Assembly (NCBI GenBank): GCA_964019425.1
Contig: OZ025824.1
Span: forward strand, 782,501-846,500
Length of the DNA: 64,000 bases
Direction of reading: 5' to 3'
Source: Flectonema sp. DT1601
Lineage: Eukaryota; Euglenozoa; Diplonemea; Diplonemida; Diplonemidae
Part shown: positions 1 to 10,600 of the stretch, piece by piece
Numbering within the stretch: the stretch's first letter is position 1
Layout of the letters: each line of letters opens with the position of its first letter
Program-made: the position numbers and the translations under genes
The notes under the pieces: model-generated
What the model was told of the DNA's origin: nothing
Databases searched by the model: none
The model's input: the letters and a program-made list of their open reading frames with translations, nothing else

Positions 1-1690
1 CGCTTGCATTAGTTTATATTTCTTATCATCGCCGCTTGCAAGATTCTTGTTTAATCTCATTGTTTCTCATTTATGATATCTTACAGTGGTCTCCAGTAGT
101 TTGCTTGAGGGTGTATACCGTGCACGGTATCACTACTGTCTGCTGGATATTCCACGTTGTGTGCCCTTTGGTGTGCGGGATTGATTAACCGATTTGTCTC
201 CTGAGGTTTATCATACATGAATAGTCTTTTCTACTCGTGTTCGAGTCAAAATTTCTTCTTAGGGAGTTTTGGACATGTTACTCCGACCCTTTCCGCTTCT
301 ATCAATTTACTTTACGTTATGAAAAGTAAGTGTTAGAGTACACTTTTGACGTCTTTTATTGATTGTGACAGGTTTCCTGTCACATCATCCAGTCTGCTAC
401 TTTTCGTGGTTGAGCTGGCTTGGAATTGTCACAACCCATCACGCTTTTCTTCCTCCTCGCATGCTGCGTTTTTTTTTATTGTCATTTGGGATTGCGGTCT
501 AGCGTACCCACTTCTGATGATTTTCTATTACCCCCTTTTTTTTTTTTTTTTAAATCGTCAGTGATGTTGGTTCTTCTACCGCCTTGCAAAAGGACTTCGA
601 CCATTCTGACTCGGTCACGTGTTTTTGAGGTCGATGGTCACTGTCTGTCGGTTTTCAGTACAGTACTGATTCTGTAACCCACATACACTGGCACATATAG
701 CTGAGTGTTATGTATTCCCCTTTTGGGCTAAAGTTTTTCACAAGTAGTCGATCACTTTCCCGATAAGTCAGTTTTTAAAAAAAAAAAAAAGAAAAAAAAA
801 AAGAAAAAAGAATTCCTTTGGGACCAGTGTTATACGCGCGAAACCACATTTATTTATTTTTTTTTTTTTGTCCACCGTCTTTTTTTTCTTTTTTTTTCCC
901 CTTTTTATTTTGTTACTTTATTCCACTTTTCCAAAGCAGGGTCGATCTTAGTGTATAAGCTTATGCGACTTGCTTGAGGTTAGTACCTTATCTCAGTAGC
1001 TGCTAAACGAAAAAAAAAAAAAAAAAGCAAACACAGCAGATTTGCAGAAATCCTCAAAAAAAAAAAAAATTAGTCACCACAACCAAAAAAAAAAAAAAAA
1101 CAACAACAACAATTTTTTTAAACAACATTGTTGAACGCGCCGCTAGTTCAAAAATAAACAAGCAAACAAACAAAACAAAGCAAAAAAAAAAAAAAAAAAA
1201 GTAAAGCCCTGTCTACATTAAAAAAAAGCCTTCTCTGAAATATTTTGGGGTTTGATTTTCTGTTTAATTGTACAAGACAGTTGGCGGTCTGAGTCAGTAA
1301 AAAAAAAAAAAAAAAAAAAAAAATTATCTCTTTGCGAAATTCAACAAAAGATCAGCAAAAAAAAAACAATAAAAATAAAAAGAAGGGAACGAATTATTAG
1401 TTTTTTTTTTTTTTAATTTTTTTATTTGAACTAAGTCGGCCAAGTCACTGCTTTCCACCTCCCACCCATTCAATTTGCGCTTAACAACTGCTACTGCACA
1501 GCGGGTGGTCTTCAATACGTGATTTCCACCGTACAGAGCAGTTCATAAAATCCTAGTAATGTTACCTATTATTCTTTATTTGTTTTTATAACAGGTTAAA
1601 AGCCCCCCAAAATTACTAAAACATATAATTCTTTTTTTTTTTTTTTCATTTGAGAGGAACTTACCAATTAAAATTATTCTACTTTTTTCA
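1..1690. other. intergenic region upstream of the first gene
   Basis: No convincing gene. The first 680 bases have mixed composition and may include the 3' UTR of a gene off the left edge. From 770 to 1420 the DNA is dominated by A and T runs of 10-25 bases. A 16-bp perfect palindrome lies at 115-130. Short frames at 346-677 are T-run-rich and look non-coding. Confidence 0.6.
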
Positions 1691-1691
1691 G
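1679..1691 (+). promoter_or_regulatory. 3' splice acceptor before first gene
   Basis: A T-rich tract ending in TTTTTTCAG lies 10 nt before the ATG at 1702. No matching exon is seen upstream, so it is better read as a spliced-leader acceptor than as a cis intron end. That reading is inference. Confidence 0.55.
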
Positions 1692-1701
1692 TTTAGTATA
1701 A

Positions 1702-3888
1702 ATGGATCCGTACGACGATGACTTTGACTTTGAAAAAATCCTCCAATCTGACCCATCTGAAGATGCTTGGAAGACACTAAGAGATCAATCAAGAGATGGA
1801 AGTAGTTTTACAAAGTTAACTGAGATTGGATTAAATCGTATTAAAGGTGAGGACATGAAATACATCCCGACGGTTGTATGGAACAGAATGGAAGCACTAG
1901 CAGGTGAAAAGATCAGAAGAGCCATGAAAAGTCGCATGAAAAAAGTAGCAGCAAAACGTATAAAGAGAATGCGCGGCAAGATGGGTGAAGGAGTGTATGA
2001 TGCGGCAATACATGATCCACTTCTAAAGCTGTTAGCTGGTCCTCCATTAGAATCACTTCTACGACACGCTGATGTCTTACAATTATTAGAGGGAGAAACA
2101 ATAGCAGCGAGGTTCGAACTTAATGATATTATCCTTTTAAAAAGAGGTTCTGTTCTGATTGATGAAGAAGTAATTGAGGCTCCGCAATCTCTAATCAGTC
2201 CAACTGACTTTTTGTTCAACGCCCTAACTTCTCGGAGTATTGTCGCAGCAGAGACTACAATAGTTGGTAGATTGTCATATTCACTTGTCGCTAAATACCT
2301 TAGTGATGTTGCTTCTGCGGATCCCAGGAATTACATTGAAATTGAAGGAACACCTCGCATGTTACCCGCTGATATATCACGTTTGAGAAAGTTACCGATC
2401 TTCGCAGGTGTTAGTGAAGAATGCATGCAGAATATTGTATCTAATGCAGGAATTAGGTTGTATTCTCCTTCTGCGGAAACTTGCACGGCTGGCCAACCAG
2501 TTTGTGAACTAATATTTCCAAAGAAACACGCCATACCAATAGGCATTCCAGTATCAGAACTAGAATTTGCTTTGAAAGGTGTTCATAAAGAGACGATTGG
2601 AGCTGATGATCGAAGATTTTATGACATTAGAACTGGTTTATCGAGTTGTTATGTTATTAGAAGGGAAATGATACCTGTTGAGGCACTCGATGTATTTGAC
2701 AGTAATGGTAGGAGAATCTTATACGACTTAGAGAACAAATTACAAAGCCAGTACGGATCATCAAATGAAGCAAAATGGTGCAGCGTCTGCCCCTACACAT
2801 CGTCTATAGGTATCCCCAGTACAGTAGAGCTTCTTAGAGCAATGCAGTTACGAATTGTAGGTCCAAAGCAGCTTCTATTCAGTAGTATTGATATATGTGA
2901 TAAGCTGATCTTTGTGTCTTCGGGTTCTGCAGCTTTCCGTGTTAGTGGTTCCCTTCATCGTTTTGAAACGCCAGCTTGTCTGGGATCGACTTGTTTAGCT
3001 CATCACAAATGGCTTTATAGCGTCATAGCAACCACACACTGCACTGTCTGGGAGTTGCCTGCTTGTGAGGTACTTCGCAAAACTAGGGGTCAAAAGGTTC
3101 TTGGAAAACTACTTCAGGTGATAGATGACTTGATTAGAATACCTGCGGCAGGTCCTTTGGAATATCCTACTGTGAATATAGCAAATTTCAAAAGGAAGTT
3201 AATAAGCAATAGAACACCGTTACTAAGAAGGAAAACAATACAAAGCCATGCTCGATTATCGAATACGCTTAAGCCGAAGTTCTCGATAGTTTCTGAGAGG
3301 CCAACGAATTCTCCGAATAAAAGCGTGTTTTTATGGGATAAGTTAAGGGTTGATATCCAGCATAAAAGTATACCTGAGCCGTTGTCACTGGTGTCACCAT
3401 TTGCTTTTCAAATGTTAGATTGTCCAAAAATATTATTAACAGTAATTCAAGAGTTTGATAAGGATTACATTAGAAGTAGGATACGATTACTACTAAAGGT
3501 AGAATTGCAATTAGTTCGTCTAACGGAGTCATTCAAAGCCTGTCTCTTCAAGTCACCTCGTAAACTTGCATTCTCTTATGATGACTCTGAAACTGAAGGA
3601 ATCTCATTAGTTGCGTTTTCTGAAGTTGATGCCCTATCACAAAGCTGTAGCACTGTTAGTTCTTTTAAAATGTTACCTCTTCAGATGACTTCATCTACAC
3701 CTGCTTCGTCAGCTTTCCAGTTTCCGAGTTCACCATTGCAAGCAATACACATGCCTTCGACACCAACACCTGTTCCTGTTAGACCGACTGAGAATCCTTC
3801 GAAGTGTCGGAGGCCACACAAATTCGGTGCCTTCGTTAGAGGTACTTGGAGATGGTTTTATGCCCCTCCGCGAACTACCACAGTTTAG
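1702..3888 (+). CDS. protein with degenerate cyclic-nucleotide-binding-like domains
   Basis: An intronless 728-residue protein with no signal peptide or membrane segment. A basic stretch at about 70-95 (repeated K/R) is followed by folded-looking segments. Residues about 227-250 (RLRKLPIFAGVSEECMQNIV) resemble the helical entry of a cyclic nucleotide-binding domain. About 377-412 resembles its beta-barrel strands with an FVSSGSAAF turn, like the usual F-I-L-x-G-x-V. The phosphate-binding cassette (FGExAL...R) is not visible, so nucleotide binding is doubtful. The C-terminal 100 residues are S/T/P-rich. The ATG lies 10 nt after an AG acceptor. The next gene starts 350 bp on. Function unknown; the CNB call rests on pattern only. 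Confidence 0.6.
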   Translation: MDPYDDDFDFEKILQSDPSEDAWKTLRDQSRDGSSFTKLTEIGLNRIKGEDMKYIPTVVWNRMEALAGEKIRRAMKSRMKKVAAKRIKRMRGKMGEGVYDAAIHDPLLKLLAGPPLESLLRHADVLQLLEGETIAARFELNDIILLKRGSVLIDEEVIEAPQSLISPTDFLFNALTSRSIVAAETTIVGRLSYSLVAKYLSDVASADPRNYIEIEGTPRMLPADISRLRKLPIFAGVSEECMQNIVSNAGIRLYSPSAETCTAGQPVCELIFPKKHAIPIGIPVSELEFALKGVHKETIGADDRRFYDIRTGLSSCYVIRREMIPVEALDVFDSNGRRILYDLENKLQSQYGSSNEAKWCSVCPYTSSIGIPSTVELLRAMQLRIVGPKQLLFSSIDICDKLIFVSSGSAAFRVSGSLHRFETPACLGSTCLAHHKWLYSVIATTHCTVWELPACEVLRKTRGQKVLGKLLQVIDDLIRIPAAGPLEYPTVNIANFKRKLISNRTPLLRRKTIQSHARLSNTLKPKFSIVSERPTNSPNKSVFLWDKLRVDIQHKSIPEPLSLVSPFAFQMLDCPKILLTVIQEFDKDYIRSRIRLLLKVELQLVRLTESFKACLFKSPRKLAFSYDDSETEGISLVAFSEVDALSQSCSTVSSFKMLPLQMTSSTPASSAFQFPSSPLQAIHMPSTPTPVPVRPTENPSKCRRPHKFGAFVRGTWRWFYAPPRTTTV

Positions 3889-4238
3889 ACTGAACTGGTA
3901 CATATCCTTCTCGTTTGAGTTTAGGTTGGAATTAACAACTTCTTCATGTCATTCTGTTTTCCAACAATTGACAAAAACAACGGTCGCTTTACTTCCTCTC
4001 ACAGTCTCCAAAAAGAGATACTACTATTGTTATGGTTACCAGTAAAGTATTTATTGTTTGCCTTATTCAATCTATTTGTTATGGTTGTTACAGTTACACT
4101 TCTTTGTAAAAAAATCAAATAAACTTTCCTTTTATTATGATTCTTTTTTTTCTTTTGAAACAGAGATTGTATGCTATAACGTTGATTGCATGAGTTATTT
4201 TTTAATAAATTATTCTTAAATAGATAACAAGACAGACA
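3889..4238. other. short intergenic spacer
   Basis: 350 bp of AT-rich DNA with AATAAA-like signals near 4118. An acceptor-like TAG at 4221-4223 sits 15 nt before the next ATG. There is little room for an independent promoter. Confidence 0.5.
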
Positions 4239-6053
4239 ATGCGACTGTCATCTTTTACTGTACTCACATGGATGTGCTGCATCACCGCCGTGCGATCAGA
4301 CTGTCGAACCTATTCAGTAGCTGGAGCAGACGACTACGAGTTATGCTGGCAGGTACTGGGAGAGAAGATTGAGATGAATATCTCCGTTGTTACTCATGGA
4401 TGGATAGCTTTCGGACTGGCTGAACCGAATGGAGGATCAATGCCTGGAGCGGATATTGTTTCTGTTGAATGGGAGAATGAACAACCAGTTGTAAAGGATC
4501 GCTTTGCGGTTGCGAAAAAGACTCCAGAAGTAGACGAATGCGATCACAACGACTGGGAAATCACTAACTTTATTCGTGAAAACGGAAGAGTTAACGGAAC
4601 TATTACTCGATTCTTAATAGTCCCTGATAAGAAACGTGATCGTGATATCGTTCCGGGAGAGACTCGTATCATACTCGCTTATAGTGATTCTCCACAATTT
4701 AATTATCACGGCCATCGTAGACTAGCATCTGAAGCTCACTTGGTAGCAGGAGGGGAAGCCCTCCCTCTTCCAGATTTCGAAGTAGAAATCGATCTTCATA
4801 TGGACAACGTTATGATTGAAGGTAAACGAACCAACTACATCTGTCAGTCTTTTGATATGGCTGAATACTTACCTGACATATTAACTGGTACTGAATATCA
4901 CGCTGTCTCTTTCTCAGCTATTACCGATACCCCAGATGGACCAACAGCACATGGATATCAATATCATCACAGTTTCTTTCATTCATGTCCTTCAAAGAAT
5001 GAAGTGTGGGATAGCTACACTAATGCGCATAATCAAAGTGAAAGTTCTTGTATGGCTCTACTTGGAGGTACTTGTCAGGCTATTTCATACGGTTGGGCTG
5101 TTGGAGCTAATGCAGTTAACTTACCACCAGAAGCAGGTTTTCGTTACGGAGATGTGACAGCAGGAGCACACAGATGGATGATCTTGCAGATGCACTACGA
5201 TAACCCAATTGGTGCTCCAGCAGGACCTGACAGGTCAGGTATTAGAATAAAGTTTACTACTGTTCTTAGAACTCATGATGCAGAAGTATTCGATGTTGGT
5301 GATCCGTATGTATCCGTACCGACTCCATTACCGTCTAATGAACATGTTACTATTCAAGTTGATTGTCCTTCTGAGTGTACTCAAAACTTTGGTAATAACA
5401 TCACTGTCTTTAGTACTATGAGTCACATGCATCAAATGGGTACACGTATGAGAATGACTCATTGGAGAGATGGTAAATTCATTGATGAGCTTAGCAATAT
5501 CGACTACTGGGATTTCAATCTTCAGATTGTTAAACCTTACTCAACTACAATCCTACCTGGTGATTCAATTCACACTCAGTGTCATTACTTCAACACTTGG
5601 CCGGATACAATGTACTTCGGTTCAGGAACAGATGCAGAGATGTGTCTTGGTCTTCTATGGGTTTACCCTCGTACTAATGTTCAATATTGTGGTTATTGGC
5701 CTAATGATTTGGCTGCTTGTAATTTAAATACCTTCCCTGCTCCTGGTACTGGTGACCCAACTGTTCTACGTGACCCAGTGTACCCTGTTGTCTTTGGAAA
5801 TGCTGCTGGTTGTTTACCTTCTGACAGTGACGATGATCATAATCCAGGTAGAGACATTGGTCTATTTGTTGGAGGTCTTGCGACTGGTGGACTTGTTACG
5901 GCGATTGCTATTATGTTTTACTTGAAAAATAGAGTTGCTGCCAACAGTGCTAAATTCGTTGAAATCAAGCAAGAAGTTGAGGAAGAACCTTCAGCACCTG
6001 AAGGAGAACAAAACCCGATGAGATTTAACAATTATGGTTCGCAGGGATGCTAA
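4239..6053 (+). CDS. copper type II ascorbate-dependent monooxygenase (DBH/MOXD-like, DOMON + TM anchor)
   Basis: A 604-residue relative of dopamine beta-hydroxylase and MOXD1, which hydroxylate small molecules using two coppers and ascorbate. Order: signal peptide (about 1-20), DOMON domain (about 22-160), N- and C-terminal copper monooxygenase domains (about 190-510), one membrane helix (about 550-574) and a short acidic tail. All six expected copper ligands can be placed. The CuH set is H242/H243 in HHSFFHSC and H319 in MHYDNP. The CuM set is H396/H398 in SHMHQM and M468 in DAEMC. The TQCHYFNTW and LLWVYPR blocks also match the family. The catalytic part should face the lumen or outside. 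The substrate cannot be told from sequence. Intronless; the start is chosen because it begins the signal peptide. Confidence 0.93.
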   Translation: MRLSSFTVLTWMCCITAVRSDCRTYSVAGADDYELCWQVLGEKIEMNISVVTHGWIAFGLAEPNGGSMPGADIVSVEWENEQPVVKDRFAVAKKTPEVDECDHNDWEITNFIRENGRVNGTITRFLIVPDKKRDRDIVPGETRIILAYSDSPQFNYHGHRRLASEAHLVAGGEALPLPDFEVEIDLHMDNVMIEGKRTNYICQSFDMAEYLPDILTGTEYHAVSFSAITDTPDGPTAHGYQYHHSFFHSCPSKNEVWDSYTNAHNQSESSCMALLGGTCQAISYGWAVGANAVNLPPEAGFRYGDVTAGAHRWMILQMHYDNPIGAPAGPDRSGIRIKFTTVLRTHDAEVFDVGDPYVSVPTPLPSNEHVTIQVDCPSECTQNFGNNITVFSTMSHMHQMGTRMRMTHWRDGKFIDELSNIDYWDFNLQIVKPYSTTILPGDSIHTQCHYFNTWPDTMYFGSGTDAEMCLGLLWVYPRTNVQYCGYWPNDLAACNLNTFPAPGTGDPTVLRDPVYPVVFGNAAGCLPSDSDDDHNPGRDIGLFVGGLATGGLVTAIAIMFYLKNRVAANSAKFVEIKQEVEEEPSAPEGEQNPMRFNNYGSQGC

Positions 6054-7646
6054 ACTTTTAATGCATTCAAAAAAAAAAAAAAATAATCAAAAAATACAAA
6101 AAACCTTTCCCTCTCCCTTAACGTCAACGCTTGTGACGCAACTCTTAAAAAACGTGGCATGAGGAGGTCTTTCTTAACCTGTTGTGATATGCTTGTATAA
6201 CCTGCGTGTTTACTTATGCTTTTATTACTGGTTAACAATGTGTTGTTGTTCTTTTTCTAAACTCACCCTATGCCATGCCCCCTTATAAAAAGCAAAAAAA
6301 TAAATAAAAAAACCTTTTCCCATACCTCTCACCGACTCACAAGGAATGTTTTCCGGTGTTTTATATCGGAAGAGAAATAAGCTGAAAGGAATATTAATTA
6401 AAATTCAGTATCTTTATAAAAAAAAAAAAGAAAAAAAAAAGAAAATCTCGGTAGACCAGTGTTGTTGCTGAGTTTACCGTAGTTTCGTGTCAGCTTCTTC
6501 GCTGAACTGACAAAAAAAAAGAAAATCAAAAAAAAGAAAAAAAGAAAAAGAAGTTTTTGTTACGTGCTATGTTGGTGGAAGTAATTTTCCTTTCTTCAAT
6601 AAGAAGAGAGAAATTGAAAAAAAGATAATCCCCTAAGCGCAATCCCTGTGGTTGTTGTTTGTTAGAGGGCTCTTTAACTTACCGTGTGCCACCATTTTTG
6701 GTTATTATTATTCTTATTTTTTTTTTTTTAAATATTTTCCAAACTCACTTTCCAGTCCCATTTCTTACTCCTTTGGTTTTGTATCAGGCGTTCACTTACC
6801 GACCGCTCTGAGACTGCTTTTTATATCCCTCGCATTGTAATATGTGGAATGGGACGGTTGATTTTAGTATCGATCTGTACTTGTGAGAGTCTAACTGAAT
6901 GTTTCTCCATTAACCAACTACAACAGTATAAGATTTTCCTGTGCTGGTGGCTCCAGATTTATCTTCAGCACTGCAGTGGCAGGTTGATTACCATATTTTG
7001 GTGTGTTTTTATAATTATTATTATTTCTTTATTTTTATAAAGATACCGAAGGAGCAGTCGAGCTCCGATGGATATTAAGAAATCAGTTCTTTTGAAATAA
7101 ATAAAAAAAAATCAAACTGCGTATTCCAGTGTGGCAAATGAAACATCAGAGTTTTAAAGCTTTTCTTGTTATCATCATCTGGTGCACTTTTTTTAATAAC
7201 AAACTCATACTTTAACTCCGAGGTGTATCTACACGCCACGTCAGTTGTGTCTCTTTTTTGCAATTTCTATTTTTTGTATTTTCCTTAGGCTCTAATTAAG
7301 TAAGCTGGTCAACTACTATTACTCTCTCTGCTGTTTTGGTAAATAATTAAAAAAAAAAAAAATGAATAAAACGATCTTTCCAAAAGGGTGGAATCTATTA
7401 TTCTATTTGTGTAGTTATATAATTTAAATGGAGGATCTTTATTAAGACTGGGTGTTGTTGTATTTTATATATTCGTATCGCTATAGACTCGCTTTTTTCA
7501 TCTATCGTTTAACTTTCGTTGTGAACACTTTGTGTGTTTTTTTGTTCAGAGCATTAGTTGTGGTCGTTTCTTAAATATTGTTTTTTAACCACAATTCAGG
7601 AAAGGGAGGGGAGGAGGTGAATTTCCCCAATAAAAAAAAAAAAAAA
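6054..7646. other. intergenic region and 5' leader
   Basis: 1.6 kb of AT-rich DNA with A-runs at 6069-6083 and 6418-6440 and T-runs near 6718. No supportable gene. It ends in an AG acceptor at 7598-7599 and an A-rich leader directly before the next ATG. Confidence 0.55.
7578..7599 (+). promoter_or_regulatory. 3' splice acceptor
   Basis: TTGTTTTTTAACC followed by ACAATTCAG. It lies 47 nt before the ATG at 7647. The frame can be extended upstream across this site only from a TTG, so the true start is placed downstream of the acceptor. Confidence 0.5.
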
Positions 7647-10600
7647 ATGCCTGTCATGGGATCACTCACGCATCCCATAACAATGGGTGGAGGTGGAGGT
7701 AAAATATTAAAAGAACTGGATGCTAACACTCGCCCTGCTCATCGAGGAAAACTGCAGCAACATACAAAAACTATAAGTAGCCATTCTGAAGGAAGCGGTG
7801 CTATTAATGCCGTCAAAACAGTAGTGTCGAGTACTGGAAGAGGGTGTCAATCAATTCTAGTTACTGACCCAGGAAGTATCATCGGAACAGGAAGTAAGAC
7901 ATTGTCATGGGTGGGTGGTAGTACTGATACCCGCTGCGTGTTGGAGATGATCCGCAATAAGCACACCTACAGTCAACGACCTTATTTAAAAATATTTATT
8001 ATCGCACACTCGTTGCGATCTTGTCCAAAGATCTGCGCTATTTCTACGAGTTCGTTAGCGCACAGTAATTTTAAGGAAATTCATCGATTTGCGGTTGGGA
8101 AGAAGAGTGAAGAATTTTCATGTTTTCTACCGATGGCTACAATAGACCGCTACTTAATGATCCAGTTAGTGGGTGGGTCAGGTCACCATCACAGGATTGC
8201 CCGATTAGAAGTCACTCAGAGGATGTTGGCCAACCAACCTCCGCATGCCACGCAATCAAATTCAAAACAAGAACATATTCATGTTCCTCAAAATAAAAGT
8301 TCCACAGATCTAACTAGCGATATATTAAGAAGCGCGTCACCAATAGAACCCGGTTATGGTTCAGACCCTACTGTGGGTGTTATAATGGCGTCTGCTTGTG
8401 ATAGAATATTTGATGCAGAAAGAGAAGAAACGAACGTAACGGTGAGTGACATGGAAGCAAACGCACCTCCAAAAACAGCTTCATCTCCACAGTGTGCTTG
8501 GGGGATGAAATATCAACCAGATAAATATTTTGAAAATGACAAAACAACTTACGAAGGATCATCTGAATCGTTACTTGTTGGAGATATCAGCGCCTCAAGG
8601 CTATTCGGAGATGGTGGTCCTCTGGCAGTCATCACACCTGAAGCGGAAAAACTTGCAATACAATCAAGTAACTCTCTTACTGTTTCTCCAGCAACTAAAA
8701 CAGAACAAATGCTGAGCGACAGTCTAAGAAATGCTGACGATATACAAAATGATACATCTCTTCACGCTTCAGCATTACAAACTTCTTTGGAAGTTAGTAA
8801 ACTAACATCATCTCCTTCTCCTTCTAAAACAGTTCATTCTGTTACATGTGATCAGATTATAAATACATCATCATCATCATCTGATAGACGACATCATCCA
8901 ACTGGTGCTACTCCTGAAAAGGTTACGTTGAGTTTGAATGTTCAAAACAGTGGAGAGTATAACTTACCTCAACGACAATATGAACATGATTTTATAACCA
9001 GAAGTCATCAAGCTCCTGTAGAAGTAATCAACGATCGAATTAATAATAACATGTTAAAAGGTGTTCAGTTAATTGACAGGGCTGCGTCACTTACCAATTC
9101 AAATCACAGTGCGACTCATCGTCAGACATCACTCTCTCCTGTTAATTCAATTCAATTATTACCAAGGAGTAGTAGTATTGCTTCGAATAGTATATCACCA
9201 TTGAGGGAATCTAATGGAAGACATACAGCTGTTGGTGTTATAACAAACACGATTAATGGAGTACTTTGTTCAAATCAACCAACTCTCGTCGCTAATGCTG
9301 GTGATGCACCAGCTCAACATTACAGCCCACAACGTACTTACGAAGGATCTCATGTAAAAGAGAAACCTGGTCTTCCAATTACCTTATCACCTACGGAACC
9401 CTTTCACAGTAATAAATATTATGAAGGAACGGCAAAATCACCGTCAGGCGACTACTACAAAACACACAATGTGGAACGTGATGCTGTTCCAGAAAGTTAT
9501 GCTGGTACATCTGCTCATGGAAATAGACACGTGCATGGCTCTGCTAATATTGCAAACCCAATCATGTCACCTCAACTAAATGAAGATCACGTTGATATGA
9601 TTGTCCGAAATCAAAATAATGACGTAATAGATAAGAAAACATTTTATGATTCTATTACAGCAGGTGATCAATGTGAGACAGAAATCATTAGTGTTAACGA
9701 TAGTAATGTTACATTTCAATCAGAAATGGTAAAGGCTATTCCAACAGGACCAAGGTACCGCATTGACACGTCTAATAAAAGTATCGATAAGACAGTAATC
9801 ATTGACGTTGAACAGTCTCAAATTAATGATCCGTTCTGCTATCCTCATGTTTCGCAATCAAAACTTCAAAGTCCTCAATACCCACCTGAGGATATTCACG
9901 AGTTCAATTCTCACCCGTCTCAGAATTTACAACAAGAAGACAGTCCTTCATACCTCAATAAGAATTCTACCCCAGTCAGTGGGGGTTCTGTTAGTAAGCA
10001 AGCAACCGAACAGAGATATCCTTCTGCCTACGATCAACAAATCGATAGACAGTCAAGGTACAACGGCTCACCATACCACAGTAAGGCTGAAAGTCCTGCA
10101 TATCCGTTTGAAGAACATGTAAACCAGCATCAGAACCCAAGTGAAGTCGGGTGGCAACCTCGGTCAGTCAACTCACGTGAGAGGCAATCCTATTCGGGAA
10201 GGAGACCTGACGATGATATTAAAAAGTTTGAATCGTATCAAAGTACTCAACGTCCATCTGATCAGAAGGAAGGCAGACTGTTTGATTCTCAAACTAATGA
10301 CAGGTACAGCTCTAGATCAGAACCAGACACTCATCCTAAGTACTCTGATCAAAACACTGAGTACATTAGTACAAGAAGACACAGTCAACATAGTCACTCA
10401 CCAAGTGATGTTCAACTGAACTCTGAATACTCAAATAACCAAATTGGTTACCGTAGTCAGTCACATGCGAGTAAGAGAAACGGAGAACCTGATGAGGGAG
10501 TTCCACTGGATGCTCAAAGTCCGTCTTATAATTATAACAGAAATCAAAAACATAAAACAAGATATCAACCTGATGACTATCCCAAGGGTAATAGTTATGA

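Noticed and set aside
346-677. Overlapping + frames of 72 and 85 codons
   Set aside because: F/L/S-rich translation of T-rich DNA; the two frames overlap each other and neither has a preferred codon pattern.
7578-7646. Upstream extension of the long disordered protein
   Set aside because: It starts at TTG, crosses the acceptor and encodes a poly-K run; the ATG at 7647 is the first after the acceptor.
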